NCBI RefSeq assembly: GCF_000011085.1
Contig: NC_006396.1
Coordinates: 1,240,001-1,304,000 of the forward strand
Length of the DNA stretch: 64,000 nt
Source of the DNA: Haloarcula marismortui ATCC 43049
GTDB lineage: Archaea > Halobacteriota > Halobacteria > Halobacteriales > Haloarculaceae
Reading direction: 5' to 3'
Part shown: in pieces, positions 54,041-62,755 of the stretch
Layout: every line of letters starts with the position of its first letter
Numbering within the stretch: the first letter of the stretch is position 1
Notes under the pieces: model-generated
What the model saw: only the letters and a program-made list of their open reading frames with translations
Databases searched by the model: none
What the model was told of the DNA's origin: nothing
Position numbers and translations under genes: made by a program

Positions 54041-54087
54041 CGGCCACGCGAACCGACCCACGAGCGACCGGAGGAGACCTGTCATGA
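54037..54087 (+). CDS. 16-codon coupling ORF between nuoH and nuoI
   Basis: ATG at 54037 overlaps the nuoH stop and reads 16 codons (MTATRTDPRATGGDLS) to a TGA that overlaps the nuoI ATG. Ribosomes leaving nuoH could re-initiate here and reach the nuoI start. It is too short to be recognised as a protein, and a real peptide is not demonstrated. A GGAGGA ribosome-binding-like sequence sits just before the nuoI ATG inside it. Confidence 0.4.
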   Translation: MTATRTDPRATGGDLS

Positions 54088-54545
54088 TTGGAATCCTGAA
54101 ATCAATGGCGACGACGATGAAACACGCCCTCGACGGGGAGACGTTCACAGTGGAATACCCGGACGTCGCCCCTGAGGTGAGTCCCCGCTTCCGCGGCGTC
54201 CACAAGTGGAGCCAGGAGCGGTGTATCTGGTGCCGGCAGTGTGAAAACGTCTGCCCGAACAACACCATCCAGATCGTGATGGACGAGCAGCGCAACGGCG
54301 AGCAGTACAACCTCCACATCGGCCAGTGTATCTACTGCCGACTGTGCGAGGAAGTCTGCCCAACCGACGCGATCCTGCTGACCCAGAACTTCGAGTTCAC
54401 CGCGGACACGAAAGACGAGTTCGCCTACGACAAGGAACAGCTCAAGAACGTGCCGTGGTACAAGGATATCGACCCACTGGAGTCCCGCGAACCTGACCGG
54501 GGCGCGTGGATCGGCGAGGGCGACGGCGAAGTCGACTACCAGTAA
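54084..54545 (+). CDS. nuoI: NADH-quinone oxidoreductase subunit I-like (two 4Fe-4S clusters)
   Basis: This 153-residue ferredoxin-like subunit carries two 4Fe-4S clusters that pass electrons toward NuoB. Cluster cysteines are C47, C50, C53, C57 (CIWCRQCENVCP) and C82, C85, C88, C92 (CIYCRLCEEVCP). It is followed by a gap of 292 bases before nuoJ1. Confidence 0.96.
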   Translation: MIGILKSMATTMKHALDGETFTVEYPDVAPEVSPRFRGVHKWSQERCIWCRQCENVCPNNTIQIVMDEQRNGEQYNLHIGQCIYCRLCEEVCPTDAILLTQNFEFTADTKDEFAYDKEQLKNVPWYKDIDPLESREPDRGAWIGEGDGEVDYQ

Positions 54546-54837
54546 TTCTTCGACGGACTTTCAGCGGGTTTCTATCAATACACCCGAAGCGACTGGGCCA
54601 TTCTGCCTAGCACCGGCCTCTTCGGAATGGCCACAGCCGTTGAGAGGCCAGATTTACAGTGTCGAGTCGGGATGGAGTAACGGTATGCGCCACCGTGAAT
54701 GAGGATTTTCTTACACTTTTTCGCCAGCAAGGCGGGAGTGCCCCGAAATCTGGGGGGTTATCCCGGCAAACAGTGGCTCTACTGGCGAGACGAAAGAGGA
54801 ATCTTCAAAGGGACGCCGCAAAGAGTCTCCAAGTAAG
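54546..54837. other. gap inside the complex I operon
   Basis: No convincing gene is seen. A plus-strand open frame of 74 codons (54659-54883) has no recognisable signature and runs into nuoJ1. Short T-runs near 54710-54720 might terminate transcription, and the purine-rich stretch GGAATCTTCAAAGG at 54800-54813 lies before nuoJ1. So the operon may be two units, nuoA-I and nuoJ-N. No clear TATA box could be fixed. Confidence 0.4.
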
Positions 54838-55107
54838 ATGGCACTGGCAGAGTCAATTGCGTTCGCGCTGTTCGCTATCGTAACGGTGGGCAGCGCTGCG
54901 GGCGTCGTGTTAGTCCGGGACGTCTGGCACTCGGCGCTGTTACTGGGCGTGTCCCTTATCAGCGTCGCAGTGTTTTACGTCATGAACCAGGCGGCGTTCG
55001 TCGCAACGATGCAGATCCTGGTGTATGTCGGCGGCGTCCTCATTCTCATCACCTTCGCGGTGATGCTGACCCGCGAGGACGAGTCGGTGATTGAGGTGAC
55101 ACCATGA
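54838..55107 (+). CDS. nuoJ1: NADH-quinone oxidoreductase subunit J, N-terminal part
   Basis: This 89-residue protein corresponds to the first part of NuoJ, with three membrane helices. The family segment ALLLGVSLISVAVFYVMNQAAFVATMQILVYVGGVLILITF includes the pi-bulge-bearing third helix; only part is quoted by position (about 38-78). The rest of NuoJ is encoded separately by the next ORF, overlapping by four bases (ATGA). Confidence 0.9.
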   Translation: MALAESIAFALFAIVTVGSAAGVVLVRDVWHSALLLGVSLISVAVFYVMNQAAFVATMQILVYVGGVLILITFAVMLTREDESVIEVTP

Positions 55108-55502
55108 CCACAAAACCCGAACTACAGACGGAGGGGAGTTTCGTCGCTGGACTGGCCGCAATCGCCCTGTTCGTCGTTCTCGGTGCAGTGTTCATGGGCG
55201 TCTCGTTTCCCGCACCAGCGGGCTTTGGCGAGGGAGCGGCGATAACCAAGAGCCTCGGCGCGGCGCTGTTCGATATCGCCCCGAGCGCGATTATGGGCGA
55301 GGGTGAGACGGCCGTTCCCGGTGAAGGGTTCCTCGTCGCCTTCGAGATCATCGACATCGTGCTGGTGGCCGCGCTCGTCGGGGCCGTCATGCTTGCCCGA
55401 CGCGAAGTTGCCGGCGAATCGGTAACGCTCGGCGTCGAAACCACGGACGACGACGACATGGCCGTTGCCGCTGACGGTGGCCCGGGAGGTGACGACTCGT
55501 GA
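55104..55502 (+). CDS. nuoJ2: NADH-quinone oxidoreductase subunit J, C-terminal part
   Basis: This 132-residue protein carries the remaining membrane helices of NuoJ. It has one helix near 14-34, a loop with GFGEGAAITKSLGAALFD, a helix near 70-95 ending LVGAVMLARRE, and an acidic tail. It starts in an ATGA overlap with nuoJ1 and ends in a GTGA overlap with nuoK. The pair would together rebuild a single NuoJ. Confidence 0.85.
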   Translation: MTTKPELQTEGSFVAGLAAIALFVVLGAVFMGVSFPAPAGFGEGAAITKSLGAALFDIAPSAIMGEGETAVPGEGFLVAFEIIDIVLVAALVGAVMLARREVAGESVTLGVETTDDDDMAVAADGGPGGDDS

Positions 55503-55801
55503 TTCCGGCTGAGACGTATCTCCTCCTGTCGGCGGCCATATTCTGTATCGGCCTGTTCGGCATCCTCACGCGACGGAACGCGCTCATCTTCCTGATGTCC
55601 GTCGAGCTGATGCTGAACGCTGCGAACATCAACCTCGTCGCGTTCTCGCTGCAACACGGGAACCTCACCGGCCAGGTGTTCAGCCTGTTCACGATGGCAC
55701 TCGCCGCTGCAGAGGTCGCCATCGGGATTGGTATCGTCCTGGTCCTGTACCGCAACTTCACAGACGTGGACGTGACGAAGGCGACGACGATGAGGTGGTA
55801 A
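55499..55801 (+). CDS. nuoK: NADH-quinone oxidoreductase subunit K-like
   Basis: This 100-residue membrane subunit has three helices and starts with GTG. The proton-path Glu of NuoK is seen in MSVELMLNAANINL and a second Glu in AAAEVAIGIGIVL. It overlaps nuoJ2 by four bases and ends three bases before nuoL. Confidence 0.95.
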   Translation: MIPAETYLLLSAAIFCIGLFGILTRRNALIFLMSVELMLNAANINLVAFSLQHGNLTGQVFSLFTMALAAAEVAIGIGIVLVLYRNFTDVDVTKATTMRW

Positions 55802-55804
55802 CAG

Positions 55805-57898
55805 ATGGCTGCATTCACATACGCTCCGGCGATTGTCCTGCTGCCGTTCGTATCGTTCCTCGTCGCGCTGTTTGCCGGCGACCGCATGCCGAAAGGCGGT
55901 GCGCTCGCAGGCATTACCGCGACGGGTGGGTCGCTCCTGCTGTCGATCTGGGTCGCGCTAACGGTGGCCGGCGGTGAGGTCCACAACGAGATACTGTACA
56001 CGTGGACCGCAAGCGTCGAGTCACTTCGGCTGAACTTCGGCCTGCTACTTGACCCGCTGTCGGCGCTCATGCTGCTTATCGTCTGTCTCATCTCGTTCCT
56101 CGTCCACATCTTCTCGCTTGGATACATGAACGACGAGGGCGAGAATGGCCTCCCGCGCTATTACGCCGGGCTCGGCCTGTTCACGGCGAGCATGCTCGGG
56201 TTCGTCGTCGCCAACAACCTCCTGATGGCGTTCATGTTCTTCGAGCTGGTGGGCCTGTGTTCGTACCTGCTCATCGGCTTCTGGTTCCGCGACGACGGCC
56301 CGCCGAGCGCCGCGAAGAAGGCGTTCCTGGTCACCCGATTCGGTGACTACTTCTTCCTTATCGGCGTCGTTGGCATCTTCGCCACCTTCGGTACCGGTCT
56401 GTTCGCCCCGATTACGCAGGGCGGCGAAGTGGTCGCTGAGAGCTTCCCGATGCTTGCCGAACACGCTCTCGTTGACGGCGAGCTTGAGGGTATCGCGATG
56501 CTGGAGACGGTCGGCATGGGCCCACAGGCCTGGTTCACCGTGCTCGGCCTCCTCGTGCTTGGCGGCGTCGTCGGCAAGTCCGCGCAGTTCCCGCTGCACA
56601 CGTGGCTGCCCGACGCGATGGAAGGTCCAACGCCGGTCTCGGCGCTGATCCACGCAGCGACGATGGTCGCAGCTGGTGTGTACCTCGTCGCGCGTATGTA
56701 CGGCTTCTACGCGCTTTCGCCGACGGCACTGGCCGTCATCGCCCTTATCGGCGGCTTCACCGCACTGTTTGCGGCAACGATGGGCCTGGTCAAACAGGAA
56801 ATCAAGCAAGTGCTCGCGTACTCCACCATCTCCCAGTACGGGTACATGATGCTCGCGCTGGGCTCGGGTGGCTACATCGCCGCCGTCTTCCACCTGACCA
56901 CCCACGCCGTGTTCAAAGCGCTGCTCTTCCTCGGCGCAGGGTCGGTCATCATCGCCATGCACCACAACGAGAATATGTGGGACATGGGCGGTCTAAAAGA
57001 CCGGATGCCGGTGACCTACTGGACGTTCCTCGCCGGCTCGCTCGCACTGGCTGGCATCGTTCCCTTCGCCGGCTTCTGGTCCAAGGACGAGGTGCTGTAC
57101 GAGGCGCTTATCCACGGCTTCGGCACTGAGGGTGGTCTCGGCACGGCCTATCTCGTCGCGTACGCGATGGGGCTGCTGGCCGTGTTCTTCACCGGCTTCT
57201 ACACCTTCCGGATGGTGTACCTGACCTTCCACGGTGACGCCCGCTCGGACACCGCGCGTGACCCCGAGCCCGTCCGCTGGAATGTCAAGGGCCCGCTGAC
57301 GGTGCTTGGCATCCTCGCCACGACGATCGGGTTCATCAACATGAAGCCCGTCGCGGAACTAACCGGTGCGCATATCGACTTCCTGCACGTGTGGCTCAAC
57401 GGCCCTGAAGAGGGTGGTTGGCCCGCAACGCTCAACACTGGACTGCACCACTACGAGACGCTCCTGCACGACGTGGCTCACATCACGAAGGGCTACCCGC
57501 TCGGTGAGACGACGACGCTGCTCGCCTCTGCGGGAGTTTCGCTGGGTCTCGCACTCGCCGGCGTGCTCGTCGCGCGGAGCCTCTATGCCGGTGCCGACCC
57601 GGTCGAGCATACCGACAAGCTTGGCGGTCTGAAGACGCTACTCATGCACAACTATTATCAGGACGAATATCAGGTGTGGCTCGCGACGGGTGTCACCTAC
57701 CCGCTCGCCCGTGTGATGAACAAGTTCGACCAGGGTGTCGTCGACGGGGTCGTCAACGGCATCTCCAGCGTCAGCCTGTTCGGCGGCAGCCGCATCCGAC
57801 GCATCCAGTCCGGCGTCGTCAGCAACTACGCGACGCTGTTGACGCTTGGACTCGTGCTCTTGCTTGCTGCCTTCGGCATCATGGGAGGGTGGTTCTAG
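55805..57898 (+). CDS. nuoL: NADH-quinone oxidoreductase subunit L-like
   Basis: This 697-residue antiporter-like subunit is the largest of the proton-pumping membrane arm. It has about 16 helices, the Glu in FFELVGLCSYLLIGFW, and the Lys/His positions of the central channel in VGKSAQFPLHTWLPDAMEGPTPVSALIHAATMVAAG. The long C-terminal lateral helix follows. It ends directly before the ATG of nuoM. Confidence 0.96.
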   Translation: MAAFTYAPAIVLLPFVSFLVALFAGDRMPKGGALAGITATGGSLLLSIWVALTVAGGEVHNEILYTWTASVESLRLNFGLLLDPLSALMLLIVCLISFLVHIFSLGYMNDEGENGLPRYYAGLGLFTASMLGFVVANNLLMAFMFFELVGLCSYLLIGFWFRDDGPPSAAKKAFLVTRFGDYFFLIGVVGIFATFGTGLFAPITQGGEVVAESFPMLAEHALVDGELEGIAMLETVGMGPQAWFTVLGLLVLGGVVGKSAQFPLHTWLPDAMEGPTPVSALIHAATMVAAGVYLVARMYGFYALSPTALAVIALIGGFTALFAATMGLVKQEIKQVLAYSTISQYGYMMLALGSGGYIAAVFHLTTHAVFKALLFLGAGSVIIAMHHNENMWDMGGLKDRMPVTYWTFLAGSLALAGIVPFAGFWSKDEVLYEALIHGFGTEGGLGTAYLVAYAMGLLAVFFTGFYTFRMVYLTFHGDARSDTARDPEPVRWNVKGPLTVLGILATTIGFINMKPVAELTGAHIDFLHVWLNGPEEGGWPATLNTGLHHYETLLHDVAHITKGYPLGETTTLLASAGVSLGLALAGVLVARSLYAGADPVEHTDKLGGLKTLLMHNYYQDEYQVWLATGVTYPLARVMNKFDQGVVDGVVNGISSVSLFGGSRIRRIQSGVVSNYATLLTLGLVLLLAAFGIMGGWF

Positions 57899-59434
57899 AT
57901 GTGGGTCGCCGCGCTCCTGCTCGTGACCCTGCTGGGAACCGGCCTCGTGTTCCTCTCACCTGACCGGTACGCCGGAAAGCTCGCCGCAGCCGTCAGTGCG
58001 GTGCCGGCACTTGGCAGCATCTACATGTACTGGGTGTACCTCACGCAGTACGGCGGCACGGGCAACGCGCTGCTGTCGCCCGCCGATATCGCGTTCGGCC
58101 AGCAGATCCCGTGGATCACGCTGGGTGAACTGGAAGTGTCGTACTACGTCGGCCTTGACGGCATCAGTATGCCGCTGCTCGCGCTGACGACAGTACTGAC
58201 GACGCTTGCCATCGTGTCCGCGTGGACGCCAATCGACGAGCGCCAGTCCCAGTTCTACGGGCTGATGCTGTTCATGGAAGTGAGCCTCATCGGCGTGTTC
58301 TCCGCGCTCGATTTCTTCCTCTGGTTCGTCTTCTGGGAGGGCGTCCTCATCCCGATGTACCTGCTCATCGGTGTCTGGGGCGGCCCGCGCCGGAAGTACG
58401 CCGCGATCAAGTTCTTCGTCTACACGAACGTGGCGTCGCTGGTCATGTTCGCGGGCCTGTTCGCGCTCGTGTTCAGCACTGACCTCACGTCACTGTCCCT
58501 GCCCGCGATGGCCGAAGCGTTCCGCACCGCAAGCGGTCTCCCGACCATCGCCGGCGTGAACCTGATGACCATCTCGTTTATCCTGATGTTCTTCGGGTTC
58601 GCGGTGAAGGTGCCCGTCTTCCCGCTGCACACATGGCTGCCCGACGCACACGTCGAGGCCCCGACGCCGGTGTCGGTCATGCTGGCCGGTGTCCTGCTGA
58701 AGATGGGGACCTACGCGCTGCTGCGGTTCAACTTCACGATGCTCGCTGACACGGCGCGCCAGCTCGCCGTTCCGCTGGCTATCATCGGCGTTGTCAGCGT
58801 CATCTACGGCGCGATGCTCGCGCTGGCACAGCGTGACCTCAAACGCATCGTCGCCTACTCCTCGATTTCGTCGATGGGCTACGTCATCCTGGGCCTGGTC
58901 GCGTTCACGCCCTACGGCATGGGCGGGGCGACCTTCCAGATGATCGCCCACGGCCTCATCTCGGGGCTGATGTTCATGTGTGTCGGCGTTATCTACAACA
59001 CGACGCACACGCGGATGGTCGGCGACATGTCCGGCCTCGCGGACCGTATGCCCTGGACGGTCGGCATCTTCGTCGCCGCCGCCTTCGGATACATGGGCCT
59101 GCCGCTGATGGCTGGCTTCGCCGGGGAGTACTTCATCTTCCAGGGCTCGTTCAACGCGCCGACGCTCGGTGGGGCTGCACCGGTGCTGACCTCACTGGCG
59201 ATGTTCGGCATCGTCATCGTGGCTGGCTACCTGCTGTGGGCCATGCAGCGCACGCTGTTTGGTGGTTTCAATCTGGAAACAGACTACGAGGTCAGCCCGG
59301 CCGCGTTCCACGATGTCGCACCGCTGGCCGTGTTGCTCCTGCTGGTCATCGCACTCGGTGTCGCGCCGGACCTCTCCTTTGGTATGATACAGGACTCGAT
59401 TTCACCGGTTCTCGATATCGGAGGTGGTGCATAG
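57899..59434 (+). CDS. nuoM: NADH-quinone oxidoreductase subunit M-like
   Basis: This 511-residue antiporter-like pump subunit has about 14 helices. Key features are the Glu in WEGVLIPMYLLIGVWGG, the Lys in AVKVPVFPLHTWLPDAHVEAPTPVSV and the helix-break region in RIVAYSSISSMGYVILG. It directly adjoins nuoL and nuoN without spacing. Confidence 0.96.
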   Translation: MWVAALLLVTLLGTGLVFLSPDRYAGKLAAAVSAVPALGSIYMYWVYLTQYGGTGNALLSPADIAFGQQIPWITLGELEVSYYVGLDGISMPLLALTTVLTTLAIVSAWTPIDERQSQFYGLMLFMEVSLIGVFSALDFFLWFVFWEGVLIPMYLLIGVWGGPRRKYAAIKFFVYTNVASLVMFAGLFALVFSTDLTSLSLPAMAEAFRTASGLPTIAGVNLMTISFILMFFGFAVKVPVFPLHTWLPDAHVEAPTPVSVMLAGVLLKMGTYALLRFNFTMLADTARQLAVPLAIIGVVSVIYGAMLALAQRDLKRIVAYSSISSMGYVILGLVAFTPYGMGGATFQMIAHGLISGLMFMCVGVIYNTTHTRMVGDMSGLADRMPWTVGIFVAAAFGYMGLPLMAGFAGEYFIFQGSFNAPTLGGAAPVLTSLAMFGIVIVAGYLLWAMQRTLFGGFNLETDYEVSPAAFHDVAPLAVLLLLVIALGVAPDLSFGMIQDSISPVLDIGGGA

Positions 59435-60985
59435 ATGGTCGCACTCCCTGACTGGATGGCGCTCGCCCCAGCGCTCTCGCTGGCCCTCGCCTCTCTGGTG
59501 TTGTTGCTAGCGGACTCGATTGATCCGGACTCAACGAACACGGGACTGCTGGCCGGTATCTCGGTGCTCGGCTCCCTGCTTTCCTTCGGGTTCGCCGGGT
59601 GGTTCATCACCGCCGGGACTGGGATGGCAGACAACACTGGCGTCGCGCTGTTCAACAGCCAGCTCGTCGTCGACCAGATGGCCCTGTTCTTCATGGCCAT
59701 CGTCGGCAGCGTCACGACCCTGGTCGTGCTCGCGAGCTACGACTACATCACCGAACACAGCTACCAAGCCGAGTTCTTCGCGCTGGTCCTGCTGTCCGCG
59801 ACTGGGATGAGCCTCCTCAGTGCGGCCAACAGCCTGGCAACGGCCTTCGTCGCACTCGAGCTGGTGTCGCTACCGTCCTACGCGCTCGTCGCCTTCCTCA
59901 AGGAGAACAAGGGCAGCGTCGAGGCGGGACTGAAGTACTTCCTCATCGGCGCGGTGTCTTCGGCGGTGCTGGCCTACGGCATCTCGCTGGTGTACGCTGC
60001 AACGGGCGTGCTTCGGTTTGACGGCGTCGCAACCGCTATCTCCAGTGGCACGATCCAGACCATCTCCGAGGGGTCGATACAGGCCCAGTCCGGTGACCCT
60101 GCCGTCCCGATGGCTATCCTCGGCGTCGGTATCCTGATGATTATCGGCGGCGTCGCGTTCAAGACCGCCTCCGTGCCGTTCCACTTCTGGGCCCCCGAGG
60201 CATACGAGGGCGCACCAGCGCCAATCTCGGCGTTCCTCTCCTCGGCGTCGAAGGCCGCCGGCTTCGTGCTGGCGTTCCGCGCATTCGCCGTTGCGTTCCC
60301 TATCGGTGACCTGCTCGCCGCTGGCGGGGCGATCAACTGGGTGATGGCGTTCCAGATCCTCGCTATCGCGACGATGTTCATCGGGAACTTCGCCGCCGCG
60401 ACCCAAGAGACGGTCAAGCGGATGCTGGCCTACTCCAGCGTCGGTCACGCCGGGTACGTCCTCATCGGACTCGCCGCCGTGTCTGGTTCCGGTGAGGGCC
60501 TGAGTCTCAGCCTGAGCGCTGGGATGTCTCACCTGCTCGTCTACGGCTTCATGAACACGGGCGCGTTCCTGTTCATTGCGCTGGCCGAGTACTGGGGCGT
60601 CGGCCGCCGCTTCGAGGACTACAACGGCCTCGGCAAGGAAGCGCCGGTCGCCTGCGCGGCGATGACGGTGTTCCTGTTCAGCCTCGCCGGCCTGCCGATC
60701 GGCGGCGGGTTCTTCTCGAAGTTCTACCTGTTCTCGGCGACGCTCAACGTCGGCGCGTGGTCACTGGCCGCCGCGCTCATCATCAACAGTGCGCTCAGCC
60801 TGTTCTACTACTCTCGCGTCGTCAAGGCGATGTGGATCGAGGAACCGACCGGCAGCCGGACCATTGAGTCGTACCCGATGGGGCTGTACACCGCCGTGGT
60901 GGGTGCCGCCATCGTGACGGTGCTACTCGTTCCTGGGTTCAACCGCGTCTCCGAAATCGCGTTCCAGGCCGCGCAGTTGCTGTAA
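59435..60985 (+). CDS. nuoN: NADH-quinone oxidoreductase subunit N-like
   Basis: This 516-residue third antiporter-like subunit is located nearest to the peripheral arm. It has the Glu in ALELVSLPSYALVAF, the Lys in AFKTASVPFHFWAPEAYEGAPAPISAF and the broken helix with RMLAYSSVGHAGYVLIGL. It closes the operon. The three pumps together with NuoH would give a full proton-translocating arm. Confidence 0.96.
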   Translation: MVALPDWMALAPALSLALASLVLLLADSIDPDSTNTGLLAGISVLGSLLSFGFAGWFITAGTGMADNTGVALFNSQLVVDQMALFFMAIVGSVTTLVVLASYDYITEHSYQAEFFALVLLSATGMSLLSAANSLATAFVALELVSLPSYALVAFLKENKGSVEAGLKYFLIGAVSSAVLAYGISLVYAATGVLRFDGVATAISSGTIQTISEGSIQAQSGDPAVPMAILGVGILMIIGGVAFKTASVPFHFWAPEAYEGAPAPISAFLSSASKAAGFVLAFRAFAVAFPIGDLLAAGGAINWVMAFQILAIATMFIGNFAAATQETVKRMLAYSSVGHAGYVLIGLAAVSGSGEGLSLSLSAGMSHLLVYGFMNTGAFLFIALAEYWGVGRRFEDYNGLGKEAPVACAAMTVFLFSLAGLPIGGGFFSKFYLFSATLNVGAWSLAAALIINSALSLFYYSRVVKAMWIEEPTGSRTIESYPMGLYTAVVGAAIVTVLLVPGFNRVSEIAFQAAQLL

Positions 60986-61034
60986 CGGACCGACTTCCGT
61001 TCCGTTTCTCCCGTTCGTTCAGTGCGGCAGCGGC

Positions 61035-61982
61035 TTACGCTGATTCGTACACGAAGACGCCGCCGCTCTCGCGTTTTTCCACACGGTCAGTGACTTCGAG
61101 TACGTCCAAGTGGCCGACAGCCTCGCTCATCCCGGCGAAGTACTCTGTGGCCGGGAGGTCGCCGAACAGCGCGGTCATCACGTCGCTCGGCGTCGTCGCT
61201 CCGCCAGAGACGATGTCGGCGACCTCCGCGGTGCGCTGGTCGTGTTCCGCGAGGATGTCGTCGATGCGTTCCGGCGGTGATTCGACGGGCTCGCGGTGGC
61301 CGGTGAGAAAGCGGTCGTGACCCTGCTTGCGGAGCCATCGTAGCGAGTCGTTAAATGCCGGTAACACCTTCGGGCGCGTCCCCCTCTCGTCGGGCACCTG
61401 CAGGAACGGATTGGGCGTGATGTCACCCAGCACGTTGTCGCCGACAACCGCTTCGCGGCGGCCCTGAAAGTCATATGAGAAGATTATTTCGCCCGCAGAG
61501 TGGCCCTGAACGGTGTCGACCGTAAGTTCTGTATCGTCGACGGTGACGGTATCACCGGCCGCGAGCGCGCGGTCGGTGTCGACGCTCTGAGCGTAGGGCA
61601 GGAAGGCTTCCGGTAGCTGGGTGACAGTTTCAGCAGTCTCGCGTGAGACACCGCAGCGCTCGAAGAAATCCGCGAAGTAGGACTGCTCAGTGTGCAGTTG
61701 CGCCGCAAAATCGCCCATGATTTCTGCTCCCGGTTCGCTGGCGAGGACACGCGCCCCTCGCTCGGCAAACCGGTTCGCCATGCCGAAATGGTCCGGGTGC
61801 GGGTGTGTGACAAGTACCTGCTCGATGTCATCCGGCGACAGCTCGCGTGCTTCAAGCGCCTCGACCAGACGCGACCACGCTTCCTCGCTGTCGGGGCCCG
61901 GATCGACGATAGTTCGTCGCGCGATGTATGCATTGACTGGCCCGACCTGAAACGGCGTCGGAATCGACACCCGTGTGAACAT
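61035..61982 (-). CDS. metallo-beta-lactamase-fold hydrolase
   Basis: This 315-residue hydrolase has the two-metal site of the MBL fold: H60-x-H62-x-D64-H65 (THPHPDHFG), the second-metal His in GHSAGEI (about 166), an Asp in FSYDFQGR and the last His in LTGHREP (about 231). A C-terminal helical domain of about 70 residues resembles the DNA-binding-like tail of LACTB2-type proteins. It could act on thioesters, RNA or small lactones. The start at 61982 gives MFTRVSIPTPF, the usual first strand; nine further codons upstream are open. It converges with nuoN. Confidence 0.88.
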   Translation of the reverse strand: MFTRVSIPTPFQVGPVNAYIARRTIVDPGPDSEEAWSRLVEALEARELSPDDIEQVLVTHPHPDHFGMANRFAERGARVLASEPGAEIMGDFAAQLHTEQSYFADFFERCGVSRETAETVTQLPEAFLPYAQSVDTDRALAAGDTVTVDDTELTVDTVQGHSAGEIIFSYDFQGRREAVVGDNVLGDITPNPFLQVPDERGTRPKVLPAFNDSLRWLRKQGHDRFLTGHREPVESPPERIDDILAEHDQRTAEVADIVSGGATTPSDVMTALFGDLPATEYFAGMSEAVGHLDVLEVTDRVEKRESGGVFVYESA

Positions 61983-62096
61983 ATCTCCTCGTTGCAGGTG
62001 GTGGCGCAAAACAGTTCGTACCCGTGCGACACGTTTACCATCGTGGGCGCTCGTCGTCCCTCGGTTACCCGTAGTTCCTCATTGTTTTCCGGGCAC

Positions 62097-62108
62097 AAAA
62101 GATATATT
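62097..62108 (+). promoter_or_regulatory. TATA box of the 62131 gene
   Basis: AAAAGATATATT is centred 27-28 bases before the ATG at 62131, which suggests a leaderless mRNA. Confidence 0.5.
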
Positions 62109-62130
62109 CGTCCTTCTCGTAGGGTCAGAT

Positions 62131-62400
62131 ATGAACAAACACTTCGAAGACGCACGATACTACCTGAAGCGCGCCGGCAAAACCGCAACCAAGGGCGTCA
62201 AAGAGGAACTCGAACCGGTCGAGGAACGGTTCCGAGAACTCACTGGGAAGGAAGTAGAGCCGGAACCCAGCCGACTGGAGGCCGTCAAGGCCGACCTGAA
62301 GAAACTGCAGGGAAAAGCAGAGGGGGAAGCCGAGGAAGCGATCGCTGACGCCCGCGAAAAGATCAGCGAGTACCGCGGTACGGAAGAGCAGGAAGCGTAG
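62131..62400 (+). CDS. small charged helical protein (DUF7553-like)
   Basis: This 89-residue protein is extremely rich in Glu, Lys, Arg and Ala and probably one long amphipathic helical bundle or coiled coil. I believe it belongs to a haloarchaeal family annotated as DUF7553. It has no Cys and no motif of catalytic type. It stands alone with its own TATA box between the MBL gene (divergent) and tRNA-Val. The in-frame stretch upstream is antisense to the MBL gene. Confidence 0.75.
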   Translation: MNKHFEDARYYLKRAGKTATKGVKEELEPVEERFRELTGKEVEPEPSRLEAVKADLKKLQGKAEGEAEEAIADAREKISEYRGTEEQEA

Positions 62401-62448
62401 TCGGAAAGCAATTCTTAAGGGATGCGCTCGAATAGAGTTGAGTGCACT

Positions 62449-62523
62449 GGGTTGGTGATCTAGTTCGGTTATGATACCTCCTTCACACGGAGGAAGTCGG
62501 CGGTTCGAATCCGCCCCAACCCA
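62449..62523 (+). tRNA. tRNA-Val (anticodon CAC)
   Basis: The acceptor GGGTTGG pairs with CCAACCC and is followed by A. The anticodon stem CCTCC/GGAGG encloses TTCACAC with anticodon CAC, and the T-loop is TTCGAAT. Length is 75 bases and no intron or CCA is encoded. A TATA-like TCTTAAG lies about 35 bases upstream. The sequence right after it is AT-rich accessory DNA. Confidence 0.95.
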
Positions 62524-62540
62524 CTCAGTCGCTTAACGCT

Positions 62541-62628
62541 CCTGAGTGACAGCTTCCCGCTGTCTCAGGCCTTGATTCAGTAATTCCCGTAGGGGAACCC
62601 GTCTTCAGGCAGGGGAGAAGAAGTCAAG
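62541..62628 (+). mobile_element. possible solo right end of an IS200/IS605-family (TnpB-type) element
   Basis: A hairpin CCTGA..GACAGC / GCTGTC-TCAGG (62541-62569, two-base bulge) comes first. The stretch GGGGAACCCGTCTTCAGGC then runs into AGGGGAGAAGAAGTCAAG at 62592-62628. The second part folds as CCC-GTC-TTCA-GGC-a-GGG. It resembles the 3' end of haloarchaeal TnpB-type elements, which also forms the guide-RNA scaffold. No transposase or tnpB coding sequence is present. The comparison is from memory of such ends. Confidence 0.45.
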
Positions 62629-62714
62629 CGAGTTGTTGGCTCCTTCTCACCGTACCGACGTGTGGCGATTGTACCAAAAGGAAATAGTCGTGTAAGGCTA
62701 GTAAGTGTTACGGC

Positions 62715-62755
62715 TTAACCAACAACACAGCTCGAAGCAGGCAGATGTTGGTTAA
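62715..62755. repeat. perfect 10-bp inverted repeat
   Basis: TTAACCAACA (62715-62724) and TGTTGGTTAA (62746-62755) are exact reverse complements with a 21-base spacer. They could be a transposon end, an operator pair or a hairpin. Confidence 0.55.

Noticed and set aside
54659-54883. 74-codon frame in the complex I gap
   Set aside because: It has no signature, no start signal and overlaps nuoJ1. Translational support is lacking.
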